Part shown: positions 56,441-64,000 of the stretch, in pieces
Layout of the letters: each line of letters begins with the position of its first letter
Numbering within the stretch: position 1 is the first letter of the stretch
NCBI RefSeq assembly: GCF_009720525.1
Contig: NZ_CP043930.1
Span: 496,001-560,000 of the forward strand
DNA from: Gimesia benthica
GTDB lineage: Bacteria > Planctomycetota > Planctomycetia > Planctomycetales > Planctomycetaceae
Direction: 5' to 3'
Length of the DNA stretch: 64,000 bases
Position numbers and translations under genes: made by a program
The notes under the pieces: generated by a model
Told to the model about the DNA's origin: nothing
Seen by the model: only the letters and a program-made list of their open reading frames with translations
Databases searched by the model: none

Positions 56441-57769
56441 ATGTTGCAAAGAACCTGTATTCTCCTGTTATTTTTCAGCTTCAATTCGGTACTCCCTGCA
56501 GCGGAAAATGTAAACCTCCGCACCAGACCGGTAGACGCGAAAGAGGTTCCCGAGGCTTTCTTTAACTACATCCAGAAAGAAGAGCCTGAATACAAATGGG
56601 AAATCCATGACTCACTGTCCCACGACGGCGTGACAGCCTACCCTGTAGAGCTGACTTCACAAACGTGGCAGGGACACACCTGGAAGCACTGGCTCTACAT
56701 CTTTGAGCCCGATCAGGTTCGGATTAACAACAAGGTTCTGCTGTTCGTCACAGGGGGCAGCAACGGCTCGCGCCCCAACGAAAAAAGACTCAAACCCGCC
56801 TTCCTGCTTGCCAAAACCACGGGAGCCCGCATCGCCTTACTGACACAGGTCCCCAATCAGCCCTTGTTTGATGGCAAAAAAGAGGATGATCTGATCACCG
56901 AAACCTGGCTGCAATACCTGAAAACGGGAGACGAAAACTGGCCGTTGCTGTTTCCCATGGCCAAAAGTGCCGTCAAAGCCATGGACGCCATTCAGGAAAT
57001 TGCGCGCGAGCATCGAAGTATTGAGATTGACGGCTTCGTCATTACCGGGGCATCCAAGCGCGGCTGGACCAGCTGGCTCACACCCGTTGTCGACAAACGG
57101 ATCATCGCCACCGCACCAATCGTGATCGACACCCTGAATTTCCGCAAACAGATGAAACATCAGATTGCCACCTGGGGAAAATACAGCGTCCAGATCATTG
57201 ACTACACCAGCAAAGGCCTGATCGTTGAAGGGGTCGAATCCCCTCGGGAAAAACACCTGCGACTGATGATGGACCCTTACACCTACCGCCATCAACTCAC
57301 ACTCCCCAAACTCCTCGTCAATGGCACCAATGATCCTTATTGGGTCGTCGACGCCATGAAGTTTTACTGGTCAGATCTGGTAGGTCCGAAGTACATCCTG
57401 CAGGTCCCCAACGCAGGACATGACCTGGGGAATGGAGTCGAATACGCCCTGCAAACCATTGCAGCATTCTTCATCCATGCAGCAACGGGCCAGGAACTGC
57501 CGAACATAAGCTGGGACAACAGCAATGATTACGAACTAAAGCTGACTTGTGAGAGCAAACCGACTCGGGTCCGCATCTGGAGTGCTTACTCTGACGATAA
57601 GGATTTCCGTGACGCCCAATGGACGTCACAAGACGTTGCCTCGGAAGACAATAGCTACCTGGCTAAAATAAACAAACCAGAGAAGGGCCATGTCGCCTAC
57701 TACATGGAAGCCATCTACCACATCAATGATATCCCTTATTCACTCTGTACCATTACTACCTCGAAGTAA
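56441..57769 (+). CDS. PhoPQ-activated pathogenicity-related (PqaA-type) hydrolase
   Basis: A secreted 442-residue protein (signal peptide MLQRTCILLLFFSFNSVLPAA) of the PhoPQ-activated family. This is an alpha/beta-hydrolase-like group first described in Salmonella, whose substrate is unknown. Visible features are VLLFVTGGSNGSRPNEK after the first strand, a nucleophile-elbow-like VITGASKRGWTSWL (Ser near residue 205), LVNGTNDPYWVVDAMKF with acidic residue, and VPNAGHDLGNG with the final histidine. Together they give a plausible Ser-Asp-His triad. The C-terminal ~90 residues look like a separate beta domain. It is transcribed after the lipoprotein gene with a 101-bp gap. Confidence 0.85.
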   Translation: MLQRTCILLLFFSFNSVLPAAENVNLRTRPVDAKEVPEAFFNYIQKEEPEYKWEIHDSLSHDGVTAYPVELTSQTWQGHTWKHWLYIFEPDQVRINNKVLLFVTGGSNGSRPNEKRLKPAFLLAKTTGARIALLTQVPNQPLFDGKKEDDLITETWLQYLKTGDENWPLLFPMAKSAVKAMDAIQEIAREHRSIEIDGFVITGASKRGWTSWLTPVVDKRIIATAPIVIDTLNFRKQMKHQIATWGKYSVQIIDYTSKGLIVEGVESPREKHLRLMMDPYTYRHQLTLPKLLVNGTNDPYWVVDAMKFYWSDLVGPKYILQVPNAGHDLGNGVEYALQTIAAFFIHAATGQELPNISWDNSNDYELKLTCESKPTRVRIWSAYSDDKDFRDAQWTSQDVASEDNSYLAKINKPEKGHVAYYMEAIYHINDIPYSLCTITTSK

Positions 57770-57935
57770 CTCAGGCTGGATTCGAGAGGGGGAGGTCCTT
57801 TTTCAAATTCTTAGAAAGAAGGTTTACTTTTCATCTATCAGTTTCTTCAGTGAATGTTAAGATTGAGTCAGAGGATAGACCCAAATCCAGTATGTTGATG
57901 GAACGATTTCAACTGGTGGTGAAAGGAACAACCAC

Positions 57936-58249
57936 ATGAAAAGTAACCCCCCCCCCGCACAGCCCAACCGCTTCCCGCAAACACAGCTTCACGTATTGCT
58001 CCCCGTAATTTCGAAGCGCCACACGCACTCGAATGTGAGATCAAGCACGCGCTGGCCATCGACTCCGATGTCTGCCTGAACTCTCTGGTCGTGCGTCGCA
58101 CCAAAAATGGTGTCTGCCTGGAAGGTGTGCTCGAGTTCGATGACGAATGCCCGGATCTCAGCAAACGAATTCAGGCACTGACCGGCGTAGAAGAAGTCAT
58201 CAACCACATGGTGATGAAACGCCGCATGCCTATCCCCCCCAAAGGCTGA
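57936..58249 (+). CDS. BON-domain protein, out of frame at a C10 tract
   Basis: ATG 57936 begins MKSN, then ten Cs, after which the frame closes in about 45 codons. In the next frame, directly after the tract, an uninterrupted BON-type sequence runs to TGA 58247-58249: ALECEIKHALAIDSDVCLNS, LVVRRTKNGVCLEGVLEF and LTGVEEVINHMVMKRRMP. No in-frame start is possible because TAA 57944-57946 blocks that frame. Eleven Cs (or eight) would join the two into one 104-residue protein. BON domains bind phospholipids or other envelope partners; this protein has no signal peptide. The gene lies between the PqaA-type hydrolase and rimI. Minus-strand frames over it are shadows. Confidence 0.75.
57947..57956 (+). 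repeat. Homopolymeric C10 tract four codons after a start codon
   Basis: Ten consecutive cytosines lie inside the start of the BON gene. It is the longest homopolymer I see in the window, placed where slipped-strand changes would switch translation on or off. Confidence 0.9.
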
Positions 58250-58574
58250 TAAACCCCTGCTGCACAGAGGATTCAGAACGTCAGGTCAGAGCACTACCTG
58301 CGCAAAACGTTTCCTGCACGTCTCCGATTTCACGAAAAAATGCTGAAATTCCTCTGTGCGCCGTTTTCAAGTTCTGATAAGTTTCGCGAATCAACCTCGC
58401 TGTTTTCGGCGTCGTCAGCTTTGATTCACGTCTTCAATCATGACCATGATTATCGGCGCCCGGACAAGCCTTTACCGTCATTATTTTCGATCCAGCTGCT
58501 GCCTGATTCAGGATGAAGCAGGGCACCAGTTGCAGGAACTTATTGAAGCACTTATCAGTAGCAGGAAGGCCACT
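58250..58574. other. 325-bp gap before rimI
   Basis: No credible gene. A frame open from 58440 leads into rimI, but its first 45 codons lack the pattern of the family. I see no strong promoter or terminator here. Confidence 0.5.
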
Positions 58575-59126
58575 ATGAGTCTCAATCAACCCCCCAATCA
58601 GGACTTAATGGTTCAAATTCGCTGGCTTATCCGCAGAGATATGCCAGAGGTTCTCCGTATCGAAGAAGAAAGCTTTGAGTACACCTGGTCTGAAGAGTAC
58701 TTTCTCAGCTGCCTCCGCCAGCGGAACTGCATCGGAATGGTAGCCGAACACAACCATCAGATCGTTGGATTCATGATTTACGAACTGCATAAATCTATGA
58801 TCCAGGTACTGAATTTCGCTGTTGCCCCGGAATTTCGGCAGCAGGGAATCGGTCGCCAGATGGTACAGCGGGTGATCGACAAGCTCTCGCAGCAACGACG
58901 CCGGGAAATTGTTCTGGAAGTCCGTGAAACCAATCTTTCGGCCCAGCTGTTCTTCCGAAAAATGGATTTCCGCGCTGTCTCAGTGCTGCGGAATTATTTC
59001 GAAGACGCCGGGGAGGATGCTTATGTCCTCCAGTATCGCCTGCAGCGGACCGAACAGGAGTTTGCTCCTGGCCTATCTCCCAAGAACCGGATCACGAACT
59101 ACCTGGACGCCTCCGACGCTGCCTGA
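58575..59126 (+). CDS. rimI: Ribosomal-protein-alanine N-acetyltransferase-like GNAT
   Basis: From ATG 58575 (AGGAAGG 5-11 bases upstream) the protein has 183 residues. It is a GNAT acetyltransferase with the RimI pattern: IRRDMPEVLRIEEESFEYTW at the N-terminus, VAPEFRQQGIGRQMVQRVI (acetyl-CoA loop Q/R-x-x-G-x-G) and VRETNLSAQLFFRKMDFRAV. RimI acetylates the N-terminus of ribosomal protein S18 in E. coli; substrates in other phyla vary. An upstream ATG at 58440 would add 45 residues with no family match. It is 12 bp before the UvrA-like gene and may be co-transcribed. Confidence 0.9.
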   Translation: MSLNQPPNQDLMVQIRWLIRRDMPEVLRIEEESFEYTWSEEYFLSCLRQRNCIGMVAEHNHQIVGFMIYELHKSMIQVLNFAVAPEFRQQGIGRQMVQRVIDKLSQQRRREIVLEVRETNLSAQLFFRKMDFRAVSVLRNYFEDAGEDAYVLQYRLQRTEQEFAPGLSPKNRITNYLDASDAA

Positions 59127-59138
59127 AACTGACAGCAC

Positions 59139-61721
59139 ATGACTGAACTCTCGCACGGCGAAGCAACACAGAGTCCTGAGACGCCTGCGATTCAGCTGCG
59201 CGGAGTCCGTGTCCATAATCTCAAAAACATCGACCTGGATCTGCCTCTGCAGCAACTGGTGACAGTTTGTGGCGTCAGTGGTTCAGGCAAAACCAGCCTT
59301 GCCTTTGACACCCTCTATGCGGAAGGGCAAAGACGCTACCTCGAAACCCTCTCGCCGGCAGCACGTCAGTTCATTCATCAGTTGCCCAAGCCGGACGCTG
59401 ACCGGATTACCCGGATCCCCCCTACGGTCGCTCTCAAACAGAACGCCGGACGACGCGCTGCTACAGGTAAAACACTGGAACCGAACGTCGGCATTGAATC
59501 CGGGATTCAGAATTACTTCCGCCTGCTGTTCAGCACCCTGGGAGAGGTTATCTGCTCAAACTGCCAGATCCCCGTCAAACCACAATCCCCAGAATCGGTC
59601 CTCACTTTCATACACAGCCTGCCTGAACAGACACGTTTCCAGATCTGCTTTCCTTTGGGATCTGTTTCTGATCGACCGACCGACAAACTGCTGGCCGAAC
59701 TGATTCAGCAGGGCCTGACGCGCGCGATCATTGATCACCACTCCTGCAAGCTCGACGAATTGGGCACCAACAGCTCGATCACGAATAACTGCCTGATCGT
59801 ACTCGATCGCCTCAGCACTCGTAAAGCAGATGATCAGCGTATCCTTGAAAGCCTGGAGCTGGCATTTACCGAATCTGCTGGTACAGCAACATTACTGGTA
59901 GAGCAGCTACCAGCAAGCCAACCGAAGGACACACCATTCATTGTTGATGAACAGGAATGGTACCGCTGTGATTTCTTCTCCAGCCTCACCTGCACGCGAT
60001 GCCAGGAGAGCTACCTGAAGCCTGAGCCACAGCTCTTTAATTTCTTCAGCCAGATGGGTGCCTGCCCAGTCTGTCGGGGTACAGGTACTGCTCCTCAGTC
60101 AGGCGAACTCTCCTGTCGTTCATGCCAGGGAAGTCGCCTTAACTCCGCGGCTCGTGCCGTCCGGATAGCAGATTTGAACATTGATGAGTTGGGGGCACAA
60201 GCGATACCACAGATCAATTCCTGGCTGAGTCACCTCGATTCAACACCCGCGGCAACTTCGCTGGTCAGGGAGATCACTAATCGACTGCAGACATTGGAAG
60301 ACCTGGGCATCGGCTACCTGTCCCTCAATCGCCGTCGTTCCACGCTTTCCAGCGGAGAGCAGCAACGAATCGCACTCACTGCCGTTCTCAGCTCGAACCT
60401 CGTCAACACACTTTATATTCTGGACGAACCCTCTTCGGGCCTGCATCCAACTGACAGCCAGCGTGTGATTTCGATACTGCAGCAGTTACGAGACCTCAAT
60501 AACAGCCTGGTTGTCGTGGAACATGACCCGGAATTCATTCGTGCCTCAAACCACATTATCGAACTCGGCCCCGGTGCCGGTAGAGTTGGGGGAGAACTCG
60601 TTTTCCAGGGTTCAATTCTCGAAATGCAAGATGCGACTGACTCGCCAACCAGCCGTTTTCTCAACTCAACTCATTCCAATGACTTTGGATCCCTATCCGG
60701 AAAACAAGCGAGTGGATCGATCACCCTCACAGGCTGCACCACAAACAATCTGCAGAACATTTCAGTTACTTTTCCGCTGGGGCAACTCTGTATCGTTACC
60801 GGTATCAGTGGAAGCGGTAAAAGCAGCCTGGTGGAACAGACCCTGTTCCCCAGCCTCACCAGCGCACTAGCTGAAGAGCCCATATCAGCCCTGGAAGCAG
60901 GTTATGAGTCAATCTCCGGAACAGATCAGATCGACGAGGTTATTCTGCTGGATCAATCACTGATCGGCCAGACTCCCCGCAGCATCCCCGCGACCTACCT
61001 GAATCTGTTTGATGAAATCCGCAGCATCTTTGCCCAGACCGCTGACGCGAGACTGCGAAACCTGACAGCCAAAGACTTCAGCTTCAACAGTAAAAATGGG
61101 GGACGTTGTCCTGAATGCAAAGGAACCGGCTTCATCGAAATCGACCTGCAGTTCCTGGCAGATCTGACCATGGAGTGCCAGTCCTGCCACGGAGAACGCT
61201 ATCAACGCGAACTTCTGGAGATAAAATATCGCAAACTGAGCATCGCAGATGTTCTGAAAATGACCGTCGATGAGGCATTCCCCTTTTTCCGGGGACAAGC
61301 GTCACTGCAGAAAAAACTAAAGCAACTCAAAGATGTGGGACTGGGTTATATCCCCCTGGGTCAGCCACTCCCATCCCTTTCTGGTGGAGAATGTCAGCGA
61401 CTCAAACTGGCAGCTTACCTCACGACCAGCAGTCGTAAACGCACACTGTTCCTGATGAATGAACCAAGCCGAGGCCTCCATCCCCTGGACATACAATACC
61501 TGCTCAATTGCTTTGAATACCTGCTCACGGCGGGACACTCCCTGATTTTGATCGAACACAACCTGCAACTCATTCGGATTGCCGATCATATCATTGACCT
61601 GGGACCAGCCGCAGGAGAGCAGGGGGGCCAGATCGTAGTCACCGGCACACCCACCGAAGTGGCACAGCACCCCGACTCCCTCACGGGTGCAGCACTCCAG
61701 AAGCTGAACTCTGGTTTTTAG
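59139..61721 (+). CDS. UvrA-like excision-repair ATPase, shortened
   Basis: A UvrA-type ABC ATPase of 860 residues, about 80 shorter than typical UvrA (~940). NBD1 shows [20 protein letters not shown] (about 45), zinc-finger C-x-x-C pairs, [11 protein letters not shown] (about 405) and [15 protein letters not shown]2 shows [11 protein letters not shown] (about 554), another C-x-x-C pair, [11 protein letters not shown] (about 747) and [12 protein letters not shown]. The missing length is largely the insertion that normally lies between CPVC and CxxCxGxRL; here these are only ~20 residues apart. The Walker B aspartate of NBD2 is Asn (N774). A second, canonical uvrA would be expected elsewhere. 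The gene is convergent with uvrB, 13 bp away. Confidence 0.85.
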   Translation: MTELSHGEATQSPETPAIQLRGVRVHNLKNIDLDLPLQQLVTVCGVSGSGKTSLAFDTLYAEGQRRYLETLSPAARQFIHQLPKPDADRITRIPPTVALKQNAGRRAATGKTLEPNVGIESGIQNYFRLLFSTLGEVICSNCQIPVKPQSPESVLTFIHSLPEQTRFQICFPLGSVSDRPTDKLLAELIQQGLTRAIIDHHSCKLDELGTNSSITNNCLIVLDRLSTRKADDQRILESLELAFTESAGTATLLVEQLPASQPKDTPFIVDEQEWYRCDFFSSLTCTRCQESYLKPEPQLFNFFSQMGACPVCRGTGTAPQSGELSCRSCQGSRLNSAARAVRIADLNIDELGAQAIPQINSWLSHLDSTPAATSLVREITNRLQTLEDLGIGYLSLNRRRSTLSSGEQQRIALTAVLSSNLVNTLYILDEPSSGLHPTDSQRVISILQQLRDLNNSLVVVEHDPEFIRASNHIIELGPGAGRVGGELVFQGSILEMQDATDSPTSRFLNSTHSNDFGSLSGKQASGSITLTGCTTNNLQNISVTFPLGQLCIVTGISGSGKSSLVEQTLFPSLTSALAEEPISALEAGYESISGTDQIDEVILLDQSLIGQTPRSIPATYLNLFDEIRSIFAQTADARLRNLTAKDFSFNSKNGGRCPECKGTGFIEIDLQFLADLTMECQSCHGERYQRELLEIKYRKLSIADVLKMTVDEAFPFFRGQASLQKKLKQLKDVGLGYIPLGQPLPSLSGGECQRLKLAAYLTTSSRKRTLFLMNEPSRGLHPLDIQYLLNCFEYLLTAGHSLILIEHNLQLIRIADHIIDLGPAAGEQGGQIVVTGTPTEVAQHPDSLTGAALQKLNSGF

Positions 61722-61734
61722 CAATCACACTGAA

Positions 61735-63783
61735 TCAACGTCTGCGGCGTTGACGCTTCCCTTTTTTACCGCCCCTGCCGGATGATTTTCCTGACGCTGA
61801 CTTGGTTGCTTTGCCTCCCGACTTTTTCAGATCGTCAATTCGGTCTCGCAGGAGTGCCGCCCGCTCGAACTCCAGTTTCTCCGCTGCTTCAAGCATTTCA
61901 CTTTCCAGTTCATTGAGAAACTCCTGGGTAATGTATTCTGACTCGTCCGAAAAGCCGACTGACTCCCGCACAAACTGACGCGCCTCGATTTCGTCTTCAA
62001 TCCCCCGCTTAATCGCTTTGCGAATCGTTTCCGGAGTGATGTTGTGCTCGCGGTTATACTCTTCCTGAATCGCGCGGCGGCGTTCCGTTTCCTCAATCGC
62101 ACTCTGCATACTGGGAGTCACTCGATCTGCATAGAGAATCACCTCAGCATTCACATGTCGTGCCGAACGCCCGATTGTCTGAATCAGACTTGTTTCACTT
62201 CGCAGAAAACCTTCCTTATCTGCATCCAGAATGGCGACCAGTGACACTTCCGGAATATCCAGTCCTTCGCGCAACAGGTTAATCCCCACAACCACATCAT
62301 ACTTCTGCTCGCGGAGCCCCCGCAGAATTTCAACCCGCTCAAAGGCATCAAGTTCAGAATGCAGCCATGCGCAGCGAATGCCTTCTTCCTGAAAATAAGA
62401 CGACAGATCCTCCGCCAGCCGCTTGGTCAGGGTCGTTACCAGCACACGCTCATTTACCTCCACCCGCTTGAGAATTTCTTCCTTCAGATGAGGCACCTGA
62501 CCGCGAGCCGGGACAATGCGTATCGCAGGATCAATCAACCCCGTGGGTCGAATGACCTGTTCAACAACTTCCCCCTCAACGCGTTCCAGCTCCCAGTCGC
62601 CTGGTGTCGCGGAAACGAAAACAGTCTGCTTACGGCGTTCGTTCCATTCTTCGAAGGTGAGAGGCCGGTTATCGAGAGCCATTGGCAACCGGAATCCATG
62701 ATCGACCAGGTTTGTCTTACGCGAACGATCCCCGGCAAACATGGCTCGAATCTGAGAGACTGTTACGTGCGATTCATCTACGAACAACAGGAAATCATCA
62801 GGAAAGAAGTCCAGCAGTGTATCCGGTGGGGAACCTGGTTTTCTGCCCGCCAGAGCACGGCTGTAATTCTCGATACCCGGGCAAAAGCCAACCTCCTCCA
62901 GCAGTTCCATATCGTAGCGGGTCCGGGCACTGAGCCGCTGAGATTCCAGCAACTTCCCTTCGCTCTGTAACACCTGCAGCCGCTCATCCAATTCTGTCTG
63001 AATCTCTTTGATCGCTGATTCAATCCGTTCCTGCGGAAGAACAAAGTGCTTGGCAGGGTAAATGTAGGCCTCGTTGACCGTTCGTAATACCTCGCCCGTC
63101 AAAGGATCAATGATCGCCAGGTTTTCGATTTCGTCTCCCCAGAACTCGATCCGATAGGCGAACTCTTCATATGCTGGCCAGCATTCAACTACGTCTCCAC
63201 GTACGCGAAACCGGGCTCGCGCCAGTTCAACGTTGTTGCGATCATACTGAATATCTACCAGTCTGCGGAGCATATCATCCCGGTCAATCTCCTCTCCCAC
63301 ACGCAGGGGAATCATCATCTCCAGGTAGTCTTTGGGTGACCCTAAACCATAGATACAACTCACGCTGGCAACCACGATCACGTCCCGCCGACTGACGAGT
63401 GCACTGGTCGCAAGAAGCCGGAGTCGATCAATCTCATCATTGATCGAAGCGTCTTTCTCAATATAAATATCGCGCTGCGGGATATAGGCTTCCGGCTGAT
63501 AGTAGTCGTAATAACTTACGAAATAAGTGACCGCATTATTCGGAAAGAACTCTTTGAATTCAGAATACAATTGCGCTGCCAGAGTTTTATTGTGTGAAAG
63601 TATCAGAGCAGGACGTCCCAGTTCTGCGATCACATTGGCCATTGTGAACGTTTTACCAGATCCGGTCACCCCCAGCAGAACCTGGTCAGACTTGCCTTCT
63701 TTGATGCCTTTCACCAGTCCATCGATGGCACGGGGCTGATCCCCCGAAGGTTGAAAGTCACTCTGTAACTGAAACACGGACAT
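61735..63783 (-). CDS. uvrB: Excinuclease ABC subunit B (UvrB)
   Basis: UvrB verifies damage and loads UvrC in nucleotide excision repair. The 682-residue protein is complete: [13 protein letters not shown], Walker A GVTGSGKT (about 38), the damage-probing beta-hairpin [31 protein letters not shown], helicase motifs such as [28 protein letters not shown] and [17 protein letters not shown], and a C-terminal UVR domain ([24 protein letters not shown]) that contacts UvrC. A basic Lys/Arg/Gly tail follows. It converges on the UvrA-like gene; no uvrC is in the window. The 217 bp after its start to the window edge contain no gene I can support. Confidence 0.98.
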   Translation of the reverse strand: MSVFQLQSDFQPSGDQPRAIDGLVKGIKEGKSDQVLLGVTGSGKTFTMANVIAELGRPALILSHNKTLAAQLYSEFKEFFPNNAVTYFVSYYDYYQPEAYIPQRDIYIEKDASINDEIDRLRLLATSALVSRRDVIVVASVSCIYGLGSPKDYLEMMIPLRVGEEIDRDDMLRRLVDIQYDRNNVELARARFRVRGDVVECWPAYEEFAYRIEFWGDEIENLAIIDPLTGEVLRTVNEAYIYPAKHFVLPQERIESAIKEIQTELDERLQVLQSEGKLLESQRLSARTRYDMELLEEVGFCPGIENYSRALAGRKPGSPPDTLLDFFPDDFLLFVDESHVTVSQIRAMFAGDRSRKTNLVDHGFRLPMALDNRPLTFEEWNERRKQTVFVSATPGDWELERVEGEVVEQVIRPTGLIDPAIRIVPARGQVPHLKEEILKRVEVNERVLVTTLTKRLAEDLSSYFQEEGIRCAWLHSELDAFERVEILRGLREQKYDVVVGINLLREGLDIPEVSLVAILDADKEGFLRSETSLIQTIGRSARHVNAEVILYADRVTPSMQSAIEETERRRAIQEEYNREHNITPETIRKAIKRGIEDEIEARQFVRESVGFSDESEYITQEFLNELESEMLEAAEKLEFERAALLRDRIDDLKKSGGKATKSASGKSSGRGGKKGKRQRRRR

Positions 63784-64000
63784 GGTTGCTCTACTCTCTG
63801 CGTCTGGTCAGCGCACCGGTTCACCTCTGACCGGAACGGGGAAATGCATCTCTTCTATGTCAGATATTGTAGAGCATCCTGGTGTCGCGAATAAAGGGAG
63901 CCACTGATTCCCGGCAGAGAACTAATAATCCCAGCCCGGACACCTAAAAAATGACTATGCTTCCGGATGGAGTGAGTCCGGATCGGTGTCGTCACTTAGA

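Noticed and set aside
57868-58207. Two minus-strand frames over the BON gene
   Set aside because: They are antisense to a clear BON-domain sequence and have no family features.

Overview
The window looks like a chromosomal segment of a planctomycete, most likely from the Gimesia/Planctomyces group (inference from content, not from a search). The markers are a DUF1559 pseudopilin-like protein with its H-x9-DG tail, a DUF1080 (3-keto-disaccharide hydrolase-like) protein, a PQQ-type beta-propeller protein, a Ser/Thr kinase fused to a large C-terminal region, and MoxR-type von Willebrand (VWA) membrane proteins. Apart from those, most genes are housekeeping. I see no rRNA, tRNA, CRISPR array, insertion sequence or phage gene.

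Layout. 1-4.1 kb: the end of a DUF1080 gene, a pseudo-receiver-like gene and a kinase with degenerate motifs. 4.3-6.5 kb: pyrB overlapping a dihydroorotase-like gene that has lost most metal ligands, so probably a non-catalytic PyrC' partner of aspartate carbamoyltransferase. 6.8-16.3 kb: a lipoprotein and three membrane genes (BatA/VWA, VWA plus glutamine-amidotransferase-like, DUF4175-like with a 1.6 kb low-complexity tail). Each of the three carries one apparent single-base loss in a homopolymer. 16.3-19.7 kb: SWIM-SNF2 helicase. 20-24 kb: LarA-like racemase, inositol-phosphatase-family enzyme, YdjM-like membrane protein and nitrilase-family amidohydrolase. 24.4-32 kb: a surface-glycan locus with two GT-C type membrane proteins, a methyltransferase, a polyprenyl-phosphate glycosyltransferase and another polytopic protein. 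32.4-41.8 kb: PQQ-propeller protein, an unknown conserved gene, two tandem TatA paralogues behind a near-consensus promoter, a secreted Ig-like protein, KDPG aldolase and small unknowns. 42-44.8 kb: clpX with a terminator, then a small signalling group: FHA protein (frameshifted), a CaMKII-association-domain homologue and a pseudo-receiver. 44.8-54.1 kb (minus strand): aspartate kinase and a compact murein cluster in the order murE-murF-mraY-ftsW-murG, without murD. FtsW carries a 15-bp tandem repeat that encodes an acidic, Cys-rich tail. 54.8-64 kb: DUF1559 protein with partner lipoprotein, a PhoPQ-activated-like hydrolase, a BON protein behind a C10 tract that puts it out of frame, rimI, a shortened UvrA-like ATPase and uvrB.

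How the parts connect. The murein cluster uses meso-diaminopimelate (DNPR motif in MurE), and the adjacent aspartate kinase starts that precursor's pathway. The glycan locus resembles the GT2 plus YfhO pairs that decorate envelope polymers. FHA, CaMKII-hub and pseudo-receiver genes lie together and could form a phosphothreonine-reading scaffold (inference).

Five genes need exactly one extra base in a homopolymer to be intact (A4, G5, G5, G4, C10). This may be a sequencing artefact, real decay, or, for the C10 tract just after a start codon, slippage-based switching. Reads over these five sites would settle it.
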